DNA from: JARKPK01 sp964631235
GTDB lineage: Bacteria; Planctomycetota; Planctomycetia; Pirellulales; Thermoguttaceae
Assembly: GCA_964631235.1 (NCBI GenBank)
Contig: CAZVZX010000011.1
Coordinates: 74,894 to 138,893, forward strand
DNA: 64,000 nucleotides
Direction: 5' to 3'
Positions 8,169 through 18,282 of this stretch are shown one piece after another. Position 1 is the first letter of the stretch. Each line of letters opens with the position of its first letter. The position numbers were made by a program, and so were the translations under genes. The notes below the pieces were generated by a model. It ran no database searches. It had not been told where the DNA came from and saw only the letters and a list, made by a program, of their open reading frames with translations.

Positions 8169-9224
8169 ATGTCGGAAAAGATCGAAAACGTGGTGATCAT
8201 CGGCAGCGGCCCGTCGGCGTGGACCGCGGCCATTTACTCGGCCCGCGCCAATCTCGAACCGCTGGTGTTCGAAGGCGCGATTACCGAGGAGAACCGTTTG
8301 GCCGGCACCCTGCCGCTGGGGCAGTTGGCGCTGACGACCGAAGTGGAGAACTTCCCCGGATTCCCCAAGGGCGATTTAGAGGCCTATTTCGATTCGGCCA
8401 TCGCGCCCGAGCGCCGGCAACTAATGGCGCCGCATCACAAAGAGGGCGTCAGCGGCCCCGAGTTGATGGAGCTGATGCGCCAGCAGGCCGTCAACTTCGG
8501 CACGCGGATCATCACCGACGACGTGGTGGACCTCGACGTATCGGTCCGTCCGTTCGTTCTTCGCACTTTGGAAGGGGCGGTGCATCAGGCGCGGGCGGTG
8601 ATTATCGCCACCGGCGCGCGGGCGAACTACCTCGGCCTGCCGTCGGAAGAACGCTTCAAGAATCGCGGCGTCAGCGCGTGCGCTGTGTGCGACGGGGCGC
8701 TGCCGCGGTTTCGCAACAAGCCGCTGGTAGTGGTCGGTGGCGGCGATTCGGCCGTCGAAGAGGCCGACTACCTGACGAAGTTTGCCAGCGTGGTTTACAT
8801 GGTCCATCGTCGCGACCAGCTCCGCGCCTCGAAGATCATGGCTCAACGGGCGATGAACAACCCGAAGATCAACATCTGTTGGAACACCACGCTCGACGAG
8901 GTGCTGGGCAACGACGCCGACGGCGTCACCGGCGTGCGGCTGAAGAGCACCGTCGGGCAGCCCGACGTGGAACTGGCGGCCTCGGGCGTGTTCCTGGCGA
9001 TCGGACATACGCCGAACACGAAGTTCCTCGAAGGCAAAATCGAGCTGAACGAAAAGAAATATATCGTGCTGAAGCAGCCGGGCCGAACCTATACCAGCGT
9101 CGAGGGCGTGTTCGCCGCCGGCGACGTGGCCGACGATTACTACCGCCAGGCGATCACCGCGGCCGGCACCGGCTGCATGGCCGCCCTCGACGCCGAACGC
9201 TGGCTGGCGGCCCAGGGACATTGA
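8169..9224 (+). CDS. trxB: thioredoxin reductase
   Basis: Cytoplasmic FAD/NADPH flavoprotein that reduces thioredoxin; 351 aa, slightly longer than the usual 310-330. The FAD-binding motif is VVIIGSGPSAWTAAIYSARA near the N terminus, with Trp where Ala is usual. The redox-active disulfide is CAVC in SACAVCDGALP, and the NADPH site is VVGGGDSAVEEADYL. The C-terminal FAD segment GVFAAGDVADDYYRQ is complete. An insertion around residues 70-95 (after FPKGDLEAYF) is longer than in E. coli TrxB. The ATG at 8169 follows AAGGGGAA, while earlier in-frame starts lack a ribosome site and encode an arginine-rich non-homologous stretch. No thioredoxin gene is adjacent. Confidence 0.95.
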   Translation: MSEKIENVVIIGSGPSAWTAAIYSARANLEPLVFEGAITEENRLAGTLPLGQLALTTEVENFPGFPKGDLEAYFDSAIAPERRQLMAPHHKEGVSGPELMELMRQQAVNFGTRIITDDVVDLDVSVRPFVLRTLEGAVHQARAVIIATGARANYLGLPSEERFKNRGVSACAVCDGALPRFRNKPLVVVGGGDSAVEEADYLTKFASVVYMVHRRDQLRASKIMAQRAMNNPKINICWNTTLDEVLGNDADGVTGVRLKSTVGQPDVELAASGVFLAIGHTPNTKFLEGKIELNEKKYIVLKQPGRTYTSVEGVFAAGDVADDYYRQAITAAGTGCMAALDAERWLAAQGH

Positions 9225-9330
9225 TCCGCCGAGCCGCTGATTCGGCAATTGATTCAGCGATCTGCCGATTAGCCGATCGGCTGATCCCGTTGGACGGGCG
9301 ACTCGATCGGAACGACTCGGTCTGAACGGC

Positions 9331-9387
9331 TCGGTCGGGTCCGATCAGTCGGGTCCGAATCGGTCGGGTCCGGTCCGTCGGGCCGGA
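9331..9387. repeat. short imperfect tandem repeat
   Basis: Four consecutive 14-15-base units between trxB and asnS: TCGGTCGGGTCCGA, TCAGTCGGGTCCGA, ATCGGTCGGGTCCGG and TCCGTCGGGCCGGA. Flanking sequence from about 9229 also contains diverged CGATCGG/GATTC pieces, so the array may once have been longer. Confidence 0.7.
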
Positions 9388-9443
9388 ATCGATCGGCGCC
9401 GGTGCGATCTGACCCAACCGCAAGCACTTTTTTAGGATAACGG

Positions 9444-10841
<1,398 letters not shown>

Positions 10842-11007
10842 AACGCTTTCCGCCCTGTCGGCCGAGACTCGCCCTGCGCGGCGAACTCTCGCCTCCGGGT
10901 GCGAAAACACGGTTCGTCTTCCCGGGGCGGCAAACACGAGTAATCGCCGCCCGCCGTTGGCAAGCGATCGTTTCACTTGCTGCCGGCAACGAGGGTACAA
11001 TGGCGTC

Positions 11008-12351
11008 ATGAAAGCACATCCTGTTCTTTGTTATTTGCGGCGGCGGTGTCTTTCCGCTAATACAGTTTGCCGGGCGATCGCGGCGATTACCTTGGCCGCC
11101 GCAAGCTGCTGGCCGGGCGGTGGGGGGCTTTCCAACGGTGCGGCCCGCGGCAATGCCGCACTGGCGGCGGAGACGCAGCAACACGAGCAGCGGAACCAAG
11201 AGCGGCCGCAACAACAGCACCAAGAGCAAGAGCTTCTCCGCGATGCGAGCGAACCGCGCGAGGTGGGCGAATTGACCATCCCGCTGGTCAGCCCGTTGAA
11301 CGCCGCGGCGCTCGAGCGGCTCCGCCGCTTGGTGCAAACCGATGAGCATGCCCGCCGCTGGGCCATTCAATTGCGCGAAGAGGCCGAGCCGCTGCTCGAT
11401 CTGTCGCCCGATCCGCTGGTCGAAATCCACTACGAGGGACTGGTCAATACCGACCCGCGACGGCTGGCCGCCGTGGCCAAACTGCGGCAGATGGCCCATG
11501 CGGCCATGTTGACGCGCTATTGGCAAGTCTCGGGCGATCGGCGTGCGGCCGCGGCGCTGAAGCGATTGATCGTCGCCTGGGCCGGCGCGTATCGGCCCAC
11601 CGGCAACGATGTCAACGAGAACAAACTCTACCCGCTGCTGGTCGCGTATGCCGCGCTGCGGTCGGAAATGACCGCCGAGGAGCGCGCGCGGGTCGATGCC
11701 TGGGTCGAGCAATTCGGCCGTTTGCACGCCGAGGCCGTCGAACGTTCGCAGCTTTTCACCAATCGCTACGCCAAACACGTGCGATTGCTTTTTGTTTGCG
11801 GGCGGATTCTCGATCGGCCGAAGTGGGAAGAACAAGCGATCGAAGGCACGCGGCGCTTCGCGGCCCGCGGACTCCGCGCCGACGGCACCAGCGAAGACCT
11901 CCACCGCCGCGATACGCTCACCTACCATTGCTCGGCACTGACGCCGGTGATCGAACTGGCGATGCTCGCCGGGCCCGCGGGCCGCGTGCTTTACGATTGG
12001 ACCGCGCCGGAGGGCGGTTCGATTCGAAAGTCGGTGGAGTACGTCGTTCCCTTTGCCGCGGGCGAGAAAACCCGGGAAGAATGGAAGAACTCGACCATAG
12101 GGCTCGACCGCCGCCGCGCCGCTGCCGGGCTGGAGCACTATCGGCCCGGGCGGCTCTTCAAACCGGTTGAGGCTTTGGAGCTGATGGAACTGGCCGAGTT
12201 CTTCGATCCCAAACTGCTGCCGCTGGTGCAGAAGCTTTCGGGCCGAGGCGACGATCGGTTTCCCACGTGGCAAACGCTGGTCAACCGCGCCCTCGACGAG
12301 CGGCCGCCCGGCGACTGCGAGGCGGGCCCACGTGCGGCAAATGATCGATGA
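11008..12351 (+). CDS. alginate lyase-family secreted protein
   Basis: Probable extracytoplasmic polysaccharide lyase or related alpha-toroid protein, 447 aa. The N terminus has a hydrophobic export signal (about residues 10-30) followed by a Gln/Glu-rich linker. The body (about 75-380) has the helical toroid pattern of the alginate lyase family (PF05426), including a planctomycete-type NVNENKLYPLLVAYA-like segment and DGTSEDLHRRDTLTYH, where the His and Tyr would be catalytic candidates. The start at 11008 is chosen because the longer frame overlaps asnS. The following gene encodes a secreted sugar isomerase-like protein, hinting at a carbohydrate theme, but no shared operon is proven. Confidence 0.8.
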   Translation: MKAHPVLCYLRRRCLSANTVCRAIAAITLAAASCWPGGGGLSNGAARGNAALAAETQQHEQRNQERPQQQHQEQELLRDASEPREVGELTIPLVSPLNAAALERLRRLVQTDEHARRWAIQLREEAEPLLDLSPDPLVEIHYEGLVNTDPRRLAAVAKLRQMAHAAMLTRYWQVSGDRRAAAALKRLIVAWAGAYRPTGNDVNENKLYPLLVAYAALRSEMTAEERARVDAWVEQFGRLHAEAVERSQLFTNRYAKHVRLLFVCGRILDRPKWEEQAIEGTRRFAARGLRADGTSEDLHRRDTLTYHCSALTPVIELAMLAGPAGRVLYDWTAPEGGSIRKSVEYVVPFAAGEKTREEWKNSTIGLDRRRAAAGLEHYRPGRLFKPVEALELMELAEFFDPKLLPLVQKLSGRGDDRFPTWQTLVNRALDERPPGDCEAGPRAANDR

Positions 12352-12572
12352 AGGCCGACGATTTCCGACACCAGGGCCGACCGTTGCCGACACCGCAGGC
12401 ACACCATCCCGTGGACACTGCCGTGTCAACATTAGCGATCGGACGCTGCCACCGCGAACGCAGCCCCGAGAATACCGCTGCATGAAAACGGCAGATGAAT
12501 ACAACCGTTGGCCGCGCGGCCTGCGGCTTCGTCTTTCCAACTTCCGCTGCTCAGTAATGGAGCATCAACGCC

Positions 12573-13445
12573 ATGAGAACCGCGATTCTCGCCTTATTGT
12601 TTTGTTGGGCCGGCGCGTCCGCACATGCGGAAGATCGCCCGTTCTTCGTCTTCGACAACGGACTGCGCGGCGATCGCTGGACGACGATCGACGCCCAACT
12701 CGATCTGGCCAAACAGATCGGCTTCGACGGCTTGAGCTGGCGAACCGATTCGCCCGAGCGGGTGAAACAGGTGCTCGACGGCGCGAAACAGCGTGGGCTA
12801 AAGGTGTTCGCCATTTATTGCAACATCGACCTGAAGGACGGCAAGGCCGTGTACGACCCGCGTCTGCGCGAGATCATCGCCCTTTGTAAGGGTTCGGACG
12901 CCATGCTTTGGCCGAACATCACCAGCAAGCAATACCCGCTTTCCTCGCCCGACGGCGATGACGCCGCCGTCGCCGGCCTGCGCGAACTGGCCGAGTTATG
13001 CGAACACAATGGGCTGCGGATCGCCCTCTATCCGCATGTGAATATGTGGCTGCACCGCGTCGAAGACGCGATTCGCGTCGTCAAGAAGGTCGATCGCAAG
13101 AACGTCGGGCTCACGTTCAACTTGTGCCATGCCCTGCTCGACGGGGCCGAACCGCGCGTGCCCGCACTGATCGAACAGGCCGCTCCGTATCTCTTTCTGG
13201 TCAGCATCAACGGGGCCGACAGCGGGGCGTCGCCCAAAGAAATGGCGCGGATCGTCCAACGACTCGACCAAGGAACCTACGACGTAGGCGCGGTGCTGCG
13301 AAAGCTCGACGAGGTTGGTTATCGCGGGCCGATCGGGCTGCAATGCTACAAGGTGCCCGGCCCGGCCGACGAAATGCTCCGCCGCTCGATGGACGCCTGG
13401 CGAAAGCTCACCGCGAAACGCCCCTCAATAGTTCCACACAATTAA
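12573..13445 (+). CDS. secreted xylose isomerase-like TIM-barrel protein
   Basis: Sugar phosphate isomerase/epimerase-type protein (AP endonuclease 2-like fold), 290 aa, with a signal peptide over residues 1-19 (cleavage around AHAEDR). Family features are QIGFDGLSWRTDSPERV (strand 1), CEHNGLRIALYPHVN (His near the metal site), VGLTFNLCHALLDG, and LFLVSINGADSG. Planctomycetes carry many such exported proteins near DUF1080 genes, where they are thought to act on oxidised sugars; the real substrate is unknown. The last six codons and the stop lie in repeat A copy 1, so the C terminus SIVPHN is repeat-derived. Confidence 0.85.
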   Translation: MRTAILALLFCWAGASAHAEDRPFFVFDNGLRGDRWTTIDAQLDLAKQIGFDGLSWRTDSPERVKQVLDGAKQRGLKVFAIYCNIDLKDGKAVYDPRLREIIALCKGSDAMLWPNITSKQYPLSSPDGDDAAVAGLRELAELCEHNGLRIALYPHVNMWLHRVEDAIRVVKKVDRKNVGLTFNLCHALLDGAEPRVPALIEQAAPYLFLVSINGADSGASPKEMARIVQRLDQGTYDVGAVLRKLDEVGYRGPIGLQCYKVPGPADEMLRRSMDAWRKLTAKRPSIVPHN

Positions 13446-13530
13446 GGAAGCGACCGCCGGCGCAGTGAAGCGGCCGATTGCGTAGGGATGCGATTTGAGC
13501 CGCTTTCTGTTTTCCGCGGTTTTATTTAGT
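13424..13530 (-). repeat. dispersed repeat family A, copy 1, between convergent genes
   Basis: A 103-base block nearly identical (about 97 of 103 positions by eye) to 41320-41425. It supplies the stop codon of the plus-strand isomerase-like gene and, at its other edge, the stop codon of the minus-strand PQQ gene. In plus orientation AAGCGG (13468-13473) pairs with CCGCTT (13500-13505), followed by TCTGTTTTCC, a terminator-like arrangement. Confidence 0.88.
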
Positions 13531-14796
13531 CGCGGCGCCAGTCGGTTCTTCCTTCGGGCCGATGCAGTACAGGTGCTTCTCGGCCCGAATGAAAATGCAG
13601 CCGCGGCTGACGGCGGGCGAGGCATAGCAGTCTTCGCCCAGCTCGTTTTCGGCCACCAATTCGAACGTCGGCCCCGGGCGAACGATCTTCGTTACCCCGC
13701 GGTCGGAGAGAAAGTGGATCAAGCCCTCGACCTCGATCGGCGAAGCGCTGTAGTGCGGCCCGATGCGCTCCATCCACAGCCGCTCGCCGGTGGTCGCGAC
13801 GAAGCAACTGGCCACGCCGCCGTCGGAGACGACCAAGAAATACTTTCCTCCGCCGCCGACGATCGGCGACGGCACATAAGAACAGCCCTTCGTTGTTCGC
13901 CAAACGACGTGGCTATCCGTAACGTTGCCGCGGCCATCGGGTCGAATGGCCAGCATGTGGAACTCCGGAAAGCCGGCGGTCATGAACAATAGCTCGCCGT
14001 TGTACACCAGCGAGGCGACGAACTGCTCGGTCGGACCGTCGATGATCCAATGCCGCGAGCCGTCGCGCGGGTCGTAGCTGGCCACGCACTTGCTGCCCGA
14101 GAGGATCATCTGCCATCGGCCGTCGATGTGGCGGATGATCGGCGGGCAATAGCTGCGGGTTTTGTTTTCGCGCGGGGTTTTCCAAACCGTCTTGCCCGAA
14201 TCGCGGTCGAGGGCCGCCAGGTAGGCATCGCCGTCGTGATCGCCGTTGATGATCACCAAGTTTTCGAACAGCACCGGCGGACTGCAAAAGCCGTGAATGC
14301 TGGAGAACTCGCCCGGGCGCACCAGCCAACGTTGGCGGCCGTCGAAGTCGTAGGCCGCCACGACGATCTCTTTTTGGTCGAGAAAGGAAACGTACACCAG
14401 CCGCCCGTCGGTGGCCGGCGTACTCGACGCATAGCTGTTGAGCCGATGCTTCTTTTCCAATGGCGCGCGGATGACTTCGCGTTCCCAAAGGACGCGCCCG
14501 CTGCGGCGATCGAGGCAAACGAGAATCCTCTGTAACTCGCCTTCGCGGCAGGAGACGACGAAGACGCGGTCGCCCCAGACGATCGGCGAGGCGTGGCCCG
14601 CGCCGGGGATCGGCGTTTTCCAGCGGATGTTACGCCCGGACGGTCCGTCCCAATCGGTGGGCAAGCCGGTTTCGAGGCTCGATCCGTCGCCCCGCGGCCC
14701 GCGCCACGCAGGCCACTGTTCGACGACCGCTTCGGCCGCAAGTGAGCGTGCGATTGCGGCCAACGTGAGCATCAACGAGAGAAGGTGGTTTCGCAT
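13522..14796 (-). CDS. secreted PQQ-type beta-propeller protein
   Basis: A 424-aa exported protein of the pyrrolo-quinoline quinone-like eight-bladed propeller family. The signal peptide is MRNHLLSLMLTLAAIARSLA, followed by WPAWRGPRGDGSS, the hallmark opening of planctomycete outer-membrane-biogenesis-like PQQ proteins. Blades show the repeated VCLDRRSGRVLWER, VAAYDFDGRQRWLVRPG and ALDRDSGKTVWKTPR motifs. No PQQ-binding dehydrogenase residues are evident, so a scaffold or binding role is likelier than catalysis. The ATG at 14796 is chosen for the signal peptide; the longer frame adds 35 non-signal residues. Its stop codon falls in repeat A. Confidence 0.88.
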   Translation of the reverse strand: MRNHLLSLMLTLAAIARSLAAEAVVEQWPAWRGPRGDGSSLETGLPTDWDGPSGRNIRWKTPIPGAGHASPIVWGDRVFVVSCREGELQRILVCLDRRSGRVLWEREVIRAPLEKKHRLNSYASSTPATDGRLVYVSFLDQKEIVVAAYDFDGRQRWLVRPGEFSSIHGFCSPPVLFENLVIINGDHDGDAYLAALDRDSGKTVWKTPRENKTRSYCPPIIRHIDGRWQMILSGSKCVASYDPRDGSRHWIIDGPTEQFVASLVYNGELLFMTAGFPEFHMLAIRPDGRGNVTDSHVVWRTTKGCSYVPSPIVGGGGKYFLVVSDGGVASCFVATTGERLWMERIGPHYSASPIEVEGLIHFLSDRGVTKIVRPGPTFELVAENELGEDCYASPAVSRGCIFIRAEKHLYCIGPKEEPTGAATK

Positions 14797-15141
14797 GGCG
14801 ATGAGTCTCTCGAATAGAACCGCAAAGTATCCGCAACAGCCCGAAAGTCTCTTGTTCGCAATCGGCCGACGCGTTTCGTTCAGAAATGCTTTCCCAGTCA
14901 TGAGGATCTTTCTTGTTCGGCGCGATAGCGCAAGGCCTCACTGGTAGCGGTATAAATCGGCCGTGCGTGCTTTGCAAGAGCCGCCGTTCGAACAGAATCC
15001 GATCGGCGCGGATTGCTCGGAAGCGAAGACCGCCCTCTTCCTGTTGCCGCCGGCCCGCCCACCATGAAGAAAGCCGATGGGCGGGATTTCGCGCGGTCTT
15101 TGGTGCAAACGGCCGCTCTGCAATTTCGTAGAAAACAACAA
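14797..15141. other. intergenic region upstream of the PQQ gene
   Basis: About 345 bases holding no supported gene. It must contain the minus-strand promoter of the PQQ propeller gene, but no convincing -35/-10 pair stands out. It ends at the terminator hairpin of the PEP-CTERM gene. Confidence 0.4.
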
Positions 15142-15175
15142 CCGCAATGATGCGCGGAAACGCGCACCATTGCGG
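15142..15175 (-). terminator. rho-independent terminator of the PEP-CTERM gene
   Basis: Strong long hairpin: CCGCAATG pairs with CATTGCGG (8 bp), then one mismatch, then TGCGCG with CGCGCA (6 bp) around a GAAA tetraloop at 15157-15160. On the minus strand it is followed by the T-rich TTGTTGTTTTC. It begins about 40 bases after the stop of the gene ending at 15218. Confidence 0.75.
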
Positions 15176-15217
15176 GTTGGCGATCGACAACAGCTTTGAA
15201 AGAGCTGCGATTGTCGG

Positions 15218-16018
15218 CTACGAGTGCCGCCGTCGCCGGACCGCTGCCGCGGCGATCAGTGCGACGGCGCAGCCCAACAGAGACAGCGTTGCGGGCTCGG
15301 GCACGGCCTCGAAGTGGAAGGTGGCCGTATCGGTGACCGGGTTGCCGCCGATCGTGCCGCGAACCTCGAAGGTCAGCTCGTAGATGCCCGCCTTGGTGAA
15401 CCCGAAGGCGTAGTGGTCGTGCCCGCCGACCGACACCTCGATTTCATCCGCGGCGCTGATCCCGTCGCTGGTGGCCATGTAGAAGTCGGGGCCGGGAATC
15501 CAGGCCGAAAAGTGCCCGCCGGCCGCCGGGCCCGATCCGCCCGCCGCGATCAGCCGCAAATAGAGCTTATCGCCATCGAACACGCCGAGATCGACGTGCT
15601 CGGCGCCGATGCCTAGGAACGGGGCGCCCAAGGCCGCCGCCCCTGCCGGGCCCGAGTTGCTAAACGGCAGGAACCAGTACGGCTCGCCTGCGGCCACCCC
15701 GATCGGATCCCAGGCCGGGCTCGAGTTCCGCCCGCCCTGGCTGACGATGTAGTTGTACGTCGATTGCGGCACGCGGATCAAGGCGTCGGCCGGCGCGTAT
15801 TCTGCGTCGGCCGCCAGCGGAACGCCGTTGATCACCGCGCCGCCGTGGGCGTGCAGATGCAATTCGAGCGTATCCTCGTCGCCGAGTCCGATGTCGGCAT
15901 GTCCGGCGGAATAAACGTAAGGATAGGCGATCGCCGGCGATGCCGTCGCCGCGAGGATGGCGACGACGGCCGCAGCAGCCACCGCCGACACGAGTTGCGA
16001 TTTCATCAGTCTGTGCAT
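15218..16018 (-). CDS. PEP-CTERM secreted protein with choice-of-anchor M-like domain
   Basis: A 266-aa exported protein. The signal peptide covers about residues 1-32 (ends near ASPAIA). The C terminus has the sorting signal VPEPATLSLLGC, a hydrophobic stretch and RRRRHS, the PEP-CTERM tripartite tail recognised by an exosortase (EpsH/XrtA-like). The middle part has GGHDHYAFGFTKAGIYEL, resembling repeats of surface-anchored choice-of-anchor M proteins. The ATG at 16018 follows TAGGAGT with good spacing. Ligand and role are unknown. No exosortase gene is in this window. A strong terminator follows. Confidence 0.88.
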   Translation of the reverse strand: MHRLMKSQLVSAVAAAAVVAILAATASPAIAYPYVYSAGHADIGLGDEDTLELHLHAHGGAVINGVPLAADAEYAPADALIRVPQSTYNYIVSQGGRNSSPAWDPIGVAAGEPYWFLPFSNSGPAGAAALGAPFLGIGAEHVDLGVFDGDKLYLRLIAAGGSGPAAGGHFSAWIPGPDFYMATSDGISAADEIEVSVGGHDHYAFGFTKAGIYELTFEVRGTIGGNPVTDTATFHFEAVPEPATLSLLGCAVALIAAAAVRRRRHS

Positions 16019-16157
16019 ATCGAACACTCCTAAAACCATTGGTGTGAACACATGAAGCCTTTGCACGAGTTGGGAAACACGATTCGTTTATCAACCATCG
16101 GCCGGAGCGGGGTTCCTTGCTCGCGGCCGCAAAAAACAGCGAAATCATCACGACGGT

Positions 16158-17237
16158 TCACAGGCCGTCGCCGCGGTCGTCGCGTCCGTTGCGCGAACCG
16201 GCAGCCCACCACACGCGCATGTCCACATCGTTGCTGACGAAGACGACGCGCCCGTCGCCCATCAATGCCTGCGCGCCGCCGGGATGCCGGCTGGCCGGGG
16301 TGATGAGCACCGTGCCGTCGAACTCGCCGCCGGCCAAGTGGCAATGGCGGGTGTTGATCGGCAGCACCTGCATGTAGATGTTGCCCGCCAACCCCCAGCC
16401 GGAAATCCATGCCCGGCCGATTGTTTGCGAGTAGCCCGGGTCGGGCGTCTTGGCCGCGCCGCAGTTGAGGAAGTACTTGTCGATCGAGCGGACGGTGGTC
16501 GTCCCGCCGGCGCAGTACATCAGCGTTCGCGGATCGGCGCCGACGAACTCTTCGCCCTCGATCGAGCTGATCAGCCGTTCGGCCGCCATCACCGTGTTCG
16601 ACAGCCCATCGGTGAAGTCGCCCACCCGCACGCGACTGACGTGCCACGACGCCGGATGGGCCGGATGGCTCAATCCGATGGCGCCGTTGTGCTTGGCGGG
16701 CACGGTCCGAGTGCCGTCGATGCCCGTACACATCGGCGGCCAGCCGACGTTGGCGGCATAGTTCGACGGTGCGGGCCGGGCGCTGCCCATCGCCTCCGAA
16801 TCACGGTACGAATCGGACGGGCAGAGGAAAACGGCAACCGTCTCGGCCGCGGCCGCAGCGTTGCGGTGCGCGCGACCGATCGTTCCGTCGAACGGCGTGT
16901 CGGCATTGTTGATCCGGTAGTCGATCGACTTGGCCAGCGGCTGCTGCTCGATATAGGGCAACAGCTCGGCCAACCAACTGAAGTAGCCCTTGCCGGTTCC
17001 CCCGCGGCCGTCGGGCGCACCCGGGCCGGTTTGGTTCACCGGGAATTGCCCCATCGCCCCGTGAAACGAATGCAACGCCAGCCCCAACTGCTTGAGGTTG
17101 TTGCTGCACTGCGACCGCCGCGCGCTTTCGCGCACCGCTTGAACGGCCGGCAGCAGCAGGGCGATCAGTATGGCGATGATCGCGATGACCACCAGCAATT
17201 CGATCAACGTGAAGCCGCGGCGTTGGTTGCGTTTCAT
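16158..17237 (-). CDS. DUF1559 prepilin-like protein
   Basis: Planctomycete-specific type II secretion pseudopilin-like protein, 359 aa. The N terminus RRGFTLIELLVVIAIIAIL is the prepilin cleavage/methylation motif, with cleavage expected before Phe and Glu at +5. The C-terminal H-X9-DG signature is HPGGAQALMGDG, typical of DUF1559. The family is hugely expanded in planctomycetes and its function is unresolved. SD GAGGAG lies seven to eight bases before the ATG at 17237. It is co-directional with the PEP-CTERM gene, separated by about 140 bases. Confidence 0.95.
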   Translation of the reverse strand: MKRNQRRGFTLIELLVVIAIIAILIALLLPAVQAVRESARRSQCSNNLKQLGLALHSFHGAMGQFPVNQTGPGAPDGRGGTGKGYFSWLAELLPYIEQQPLAKSIDYRINNADTPFDGTIGRAHRNAAAAAETVAVFLCPSDSYRDSEAMGSARPAPSNYAANVGWPPMCTGIDGTRTVPAKHNGAIGLSHPAHPASWHVSRVRVGDFTDGLSNTVMAAERLISSIEGEEFVGADPRTLMYCAGGTTTVRSIDKYFLNCGAAKTPDPGYSQTIGRAWISGWGLAGNIYMQVLPINTRHCHLAGGEFDGTVLITPASRHPGGAQALMGDGRVVFVSNDVDMRVWWAAGSRNGRDDRGDGL

Positions 17238-17651
17238 CGAGTTTCTCCTCTCCTCTTTGAAGACGAACGACCCCTTCGGGCAACGTTCGAACCCATGCAG
17301 GCCGGCCCGCCAGACAATTGCCAGGGGGCCGAACGACCGACCCGGTTCGACCGCGCAGCCCGAGCCTGAACGCGGGCGTGAGTCCGTTGCGTCAGGGAGG
17401 CCGGCGAAGAGCTGGACACGAAACGGTGGTCGGACCGCGACGAATATCCATGCTCTCGCCGACCAGAAGTCTCCGACGCGCAGCGACGATCCCGGCCGGC
17501 AACCGCTCGCGATGGAACTCAACGAGCCAAGCACAGGCCGAGGATCGACCGCGCCCGGGCGCAGCAACCTGCGAACCGAGAACAGCGAGGCGACCGCGAA
17601 CGACGCAACGGCGCAGCCACCGCGCAACGGCGTCGATTCATCAACGGTCGA
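17238..17651. other. intergenic region without a recognisable gene
   Basis: About 414 bases between the DUF1559 gene and the small CPIC protein. Open frames on the plus strand are arginine-rich antisense readings without ribosome sites. I see no promoter, hairpin or repeat that I could defend. Confidence 0.4.
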
Positions 17652-18095
17652 TCAGCAAACGCTCAGCATGAGCGAATGCGGCGGCCCGCGAGGCAGATGC
17701 GCGGGACGACTTTGAGTGAGCAAGACGACCGGCCGAGCGATTGGGGCTGCGGCCGTCGGAAGAAGAGCGAACAGCGGCGCGGCCGGAACCTGGACCGACT
17801 TCGCCATCGCGGAAAATTGGCAAATCGGGCACGCGCCGGAATCATGGCCGTTGGCGTCGTCCTCCGCCGATAGGGCTGGTTCGCAACTAGACGGAACCCG
17901 GTGCCGATCGCTTGAGGTTGGCCGGTGGTGCGCGCAGCAGGCGTGCGTCGGGCCGTCGTGCGCCGAAGAGGATGCGCCCGAGAAGGGCAGGGCGGAAAGA
18001 TCGAGAAGCAGATGCAGCGCGCCTTCGCCAGCCGCGGCGCAGAGAAACGCCCCAGCCGTCAGCCAAACGACGCATCGCCGAACAATTAAAGACAT
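17652..18095 (-). CDS. small exported protein with HDSGACPICQF motif (DUF2946-like)
   Basis: A 147-aa protein starting with a hydrophobic segment (about 8-35) that could be a signal or anchor. The central part is His/Cys-rich: HACCAHH, then HDSGACPICQFSAMAK. A further hydrophobic stretch follows (LFALLPTAAAPIA). This layout resembles DUF2946-type small membrane proteins often found beside copper or other metal transporters; the Cys and His residues could bind metal. No metal transporter is immediately adjacent. The start is tentative because ribosome-site evidence is weak. It precedes no obvious operon partner but shares strand with the diheme protein upstream. Confidence 0.55.
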   Translation of the reverse strand: MSLIVRRCVVWLTAGAFLCAAAGEGALHLLLDLSALPFSGASSSAHDGPTHACCAHHRPTSSDRHRVPSSCEPALSAEDDANGHDSGACPICQFSAMAKSVQVPAAPLFALLPTAAAPIARPVVLLTQSRPAHLPRGPPHSLMLSVC

Positions 18096-18282
18096 GAGAA
18101 ACCGCGTCGGCCATGGGGCAACGCGACGTTGCGACAGCCGCCCAAAGGCGGGCCGCGAACCGCACGCCGCTTGCCGCTCCATCGCGCCGCGATCCGACCG
18201 CTTCTATCTTACGCAACCCGGCAAGCCCCTGCAACCGCGTGCAAGAACAACGCTCCAATGGGGAGAATTCGCGTTTCCGGCA

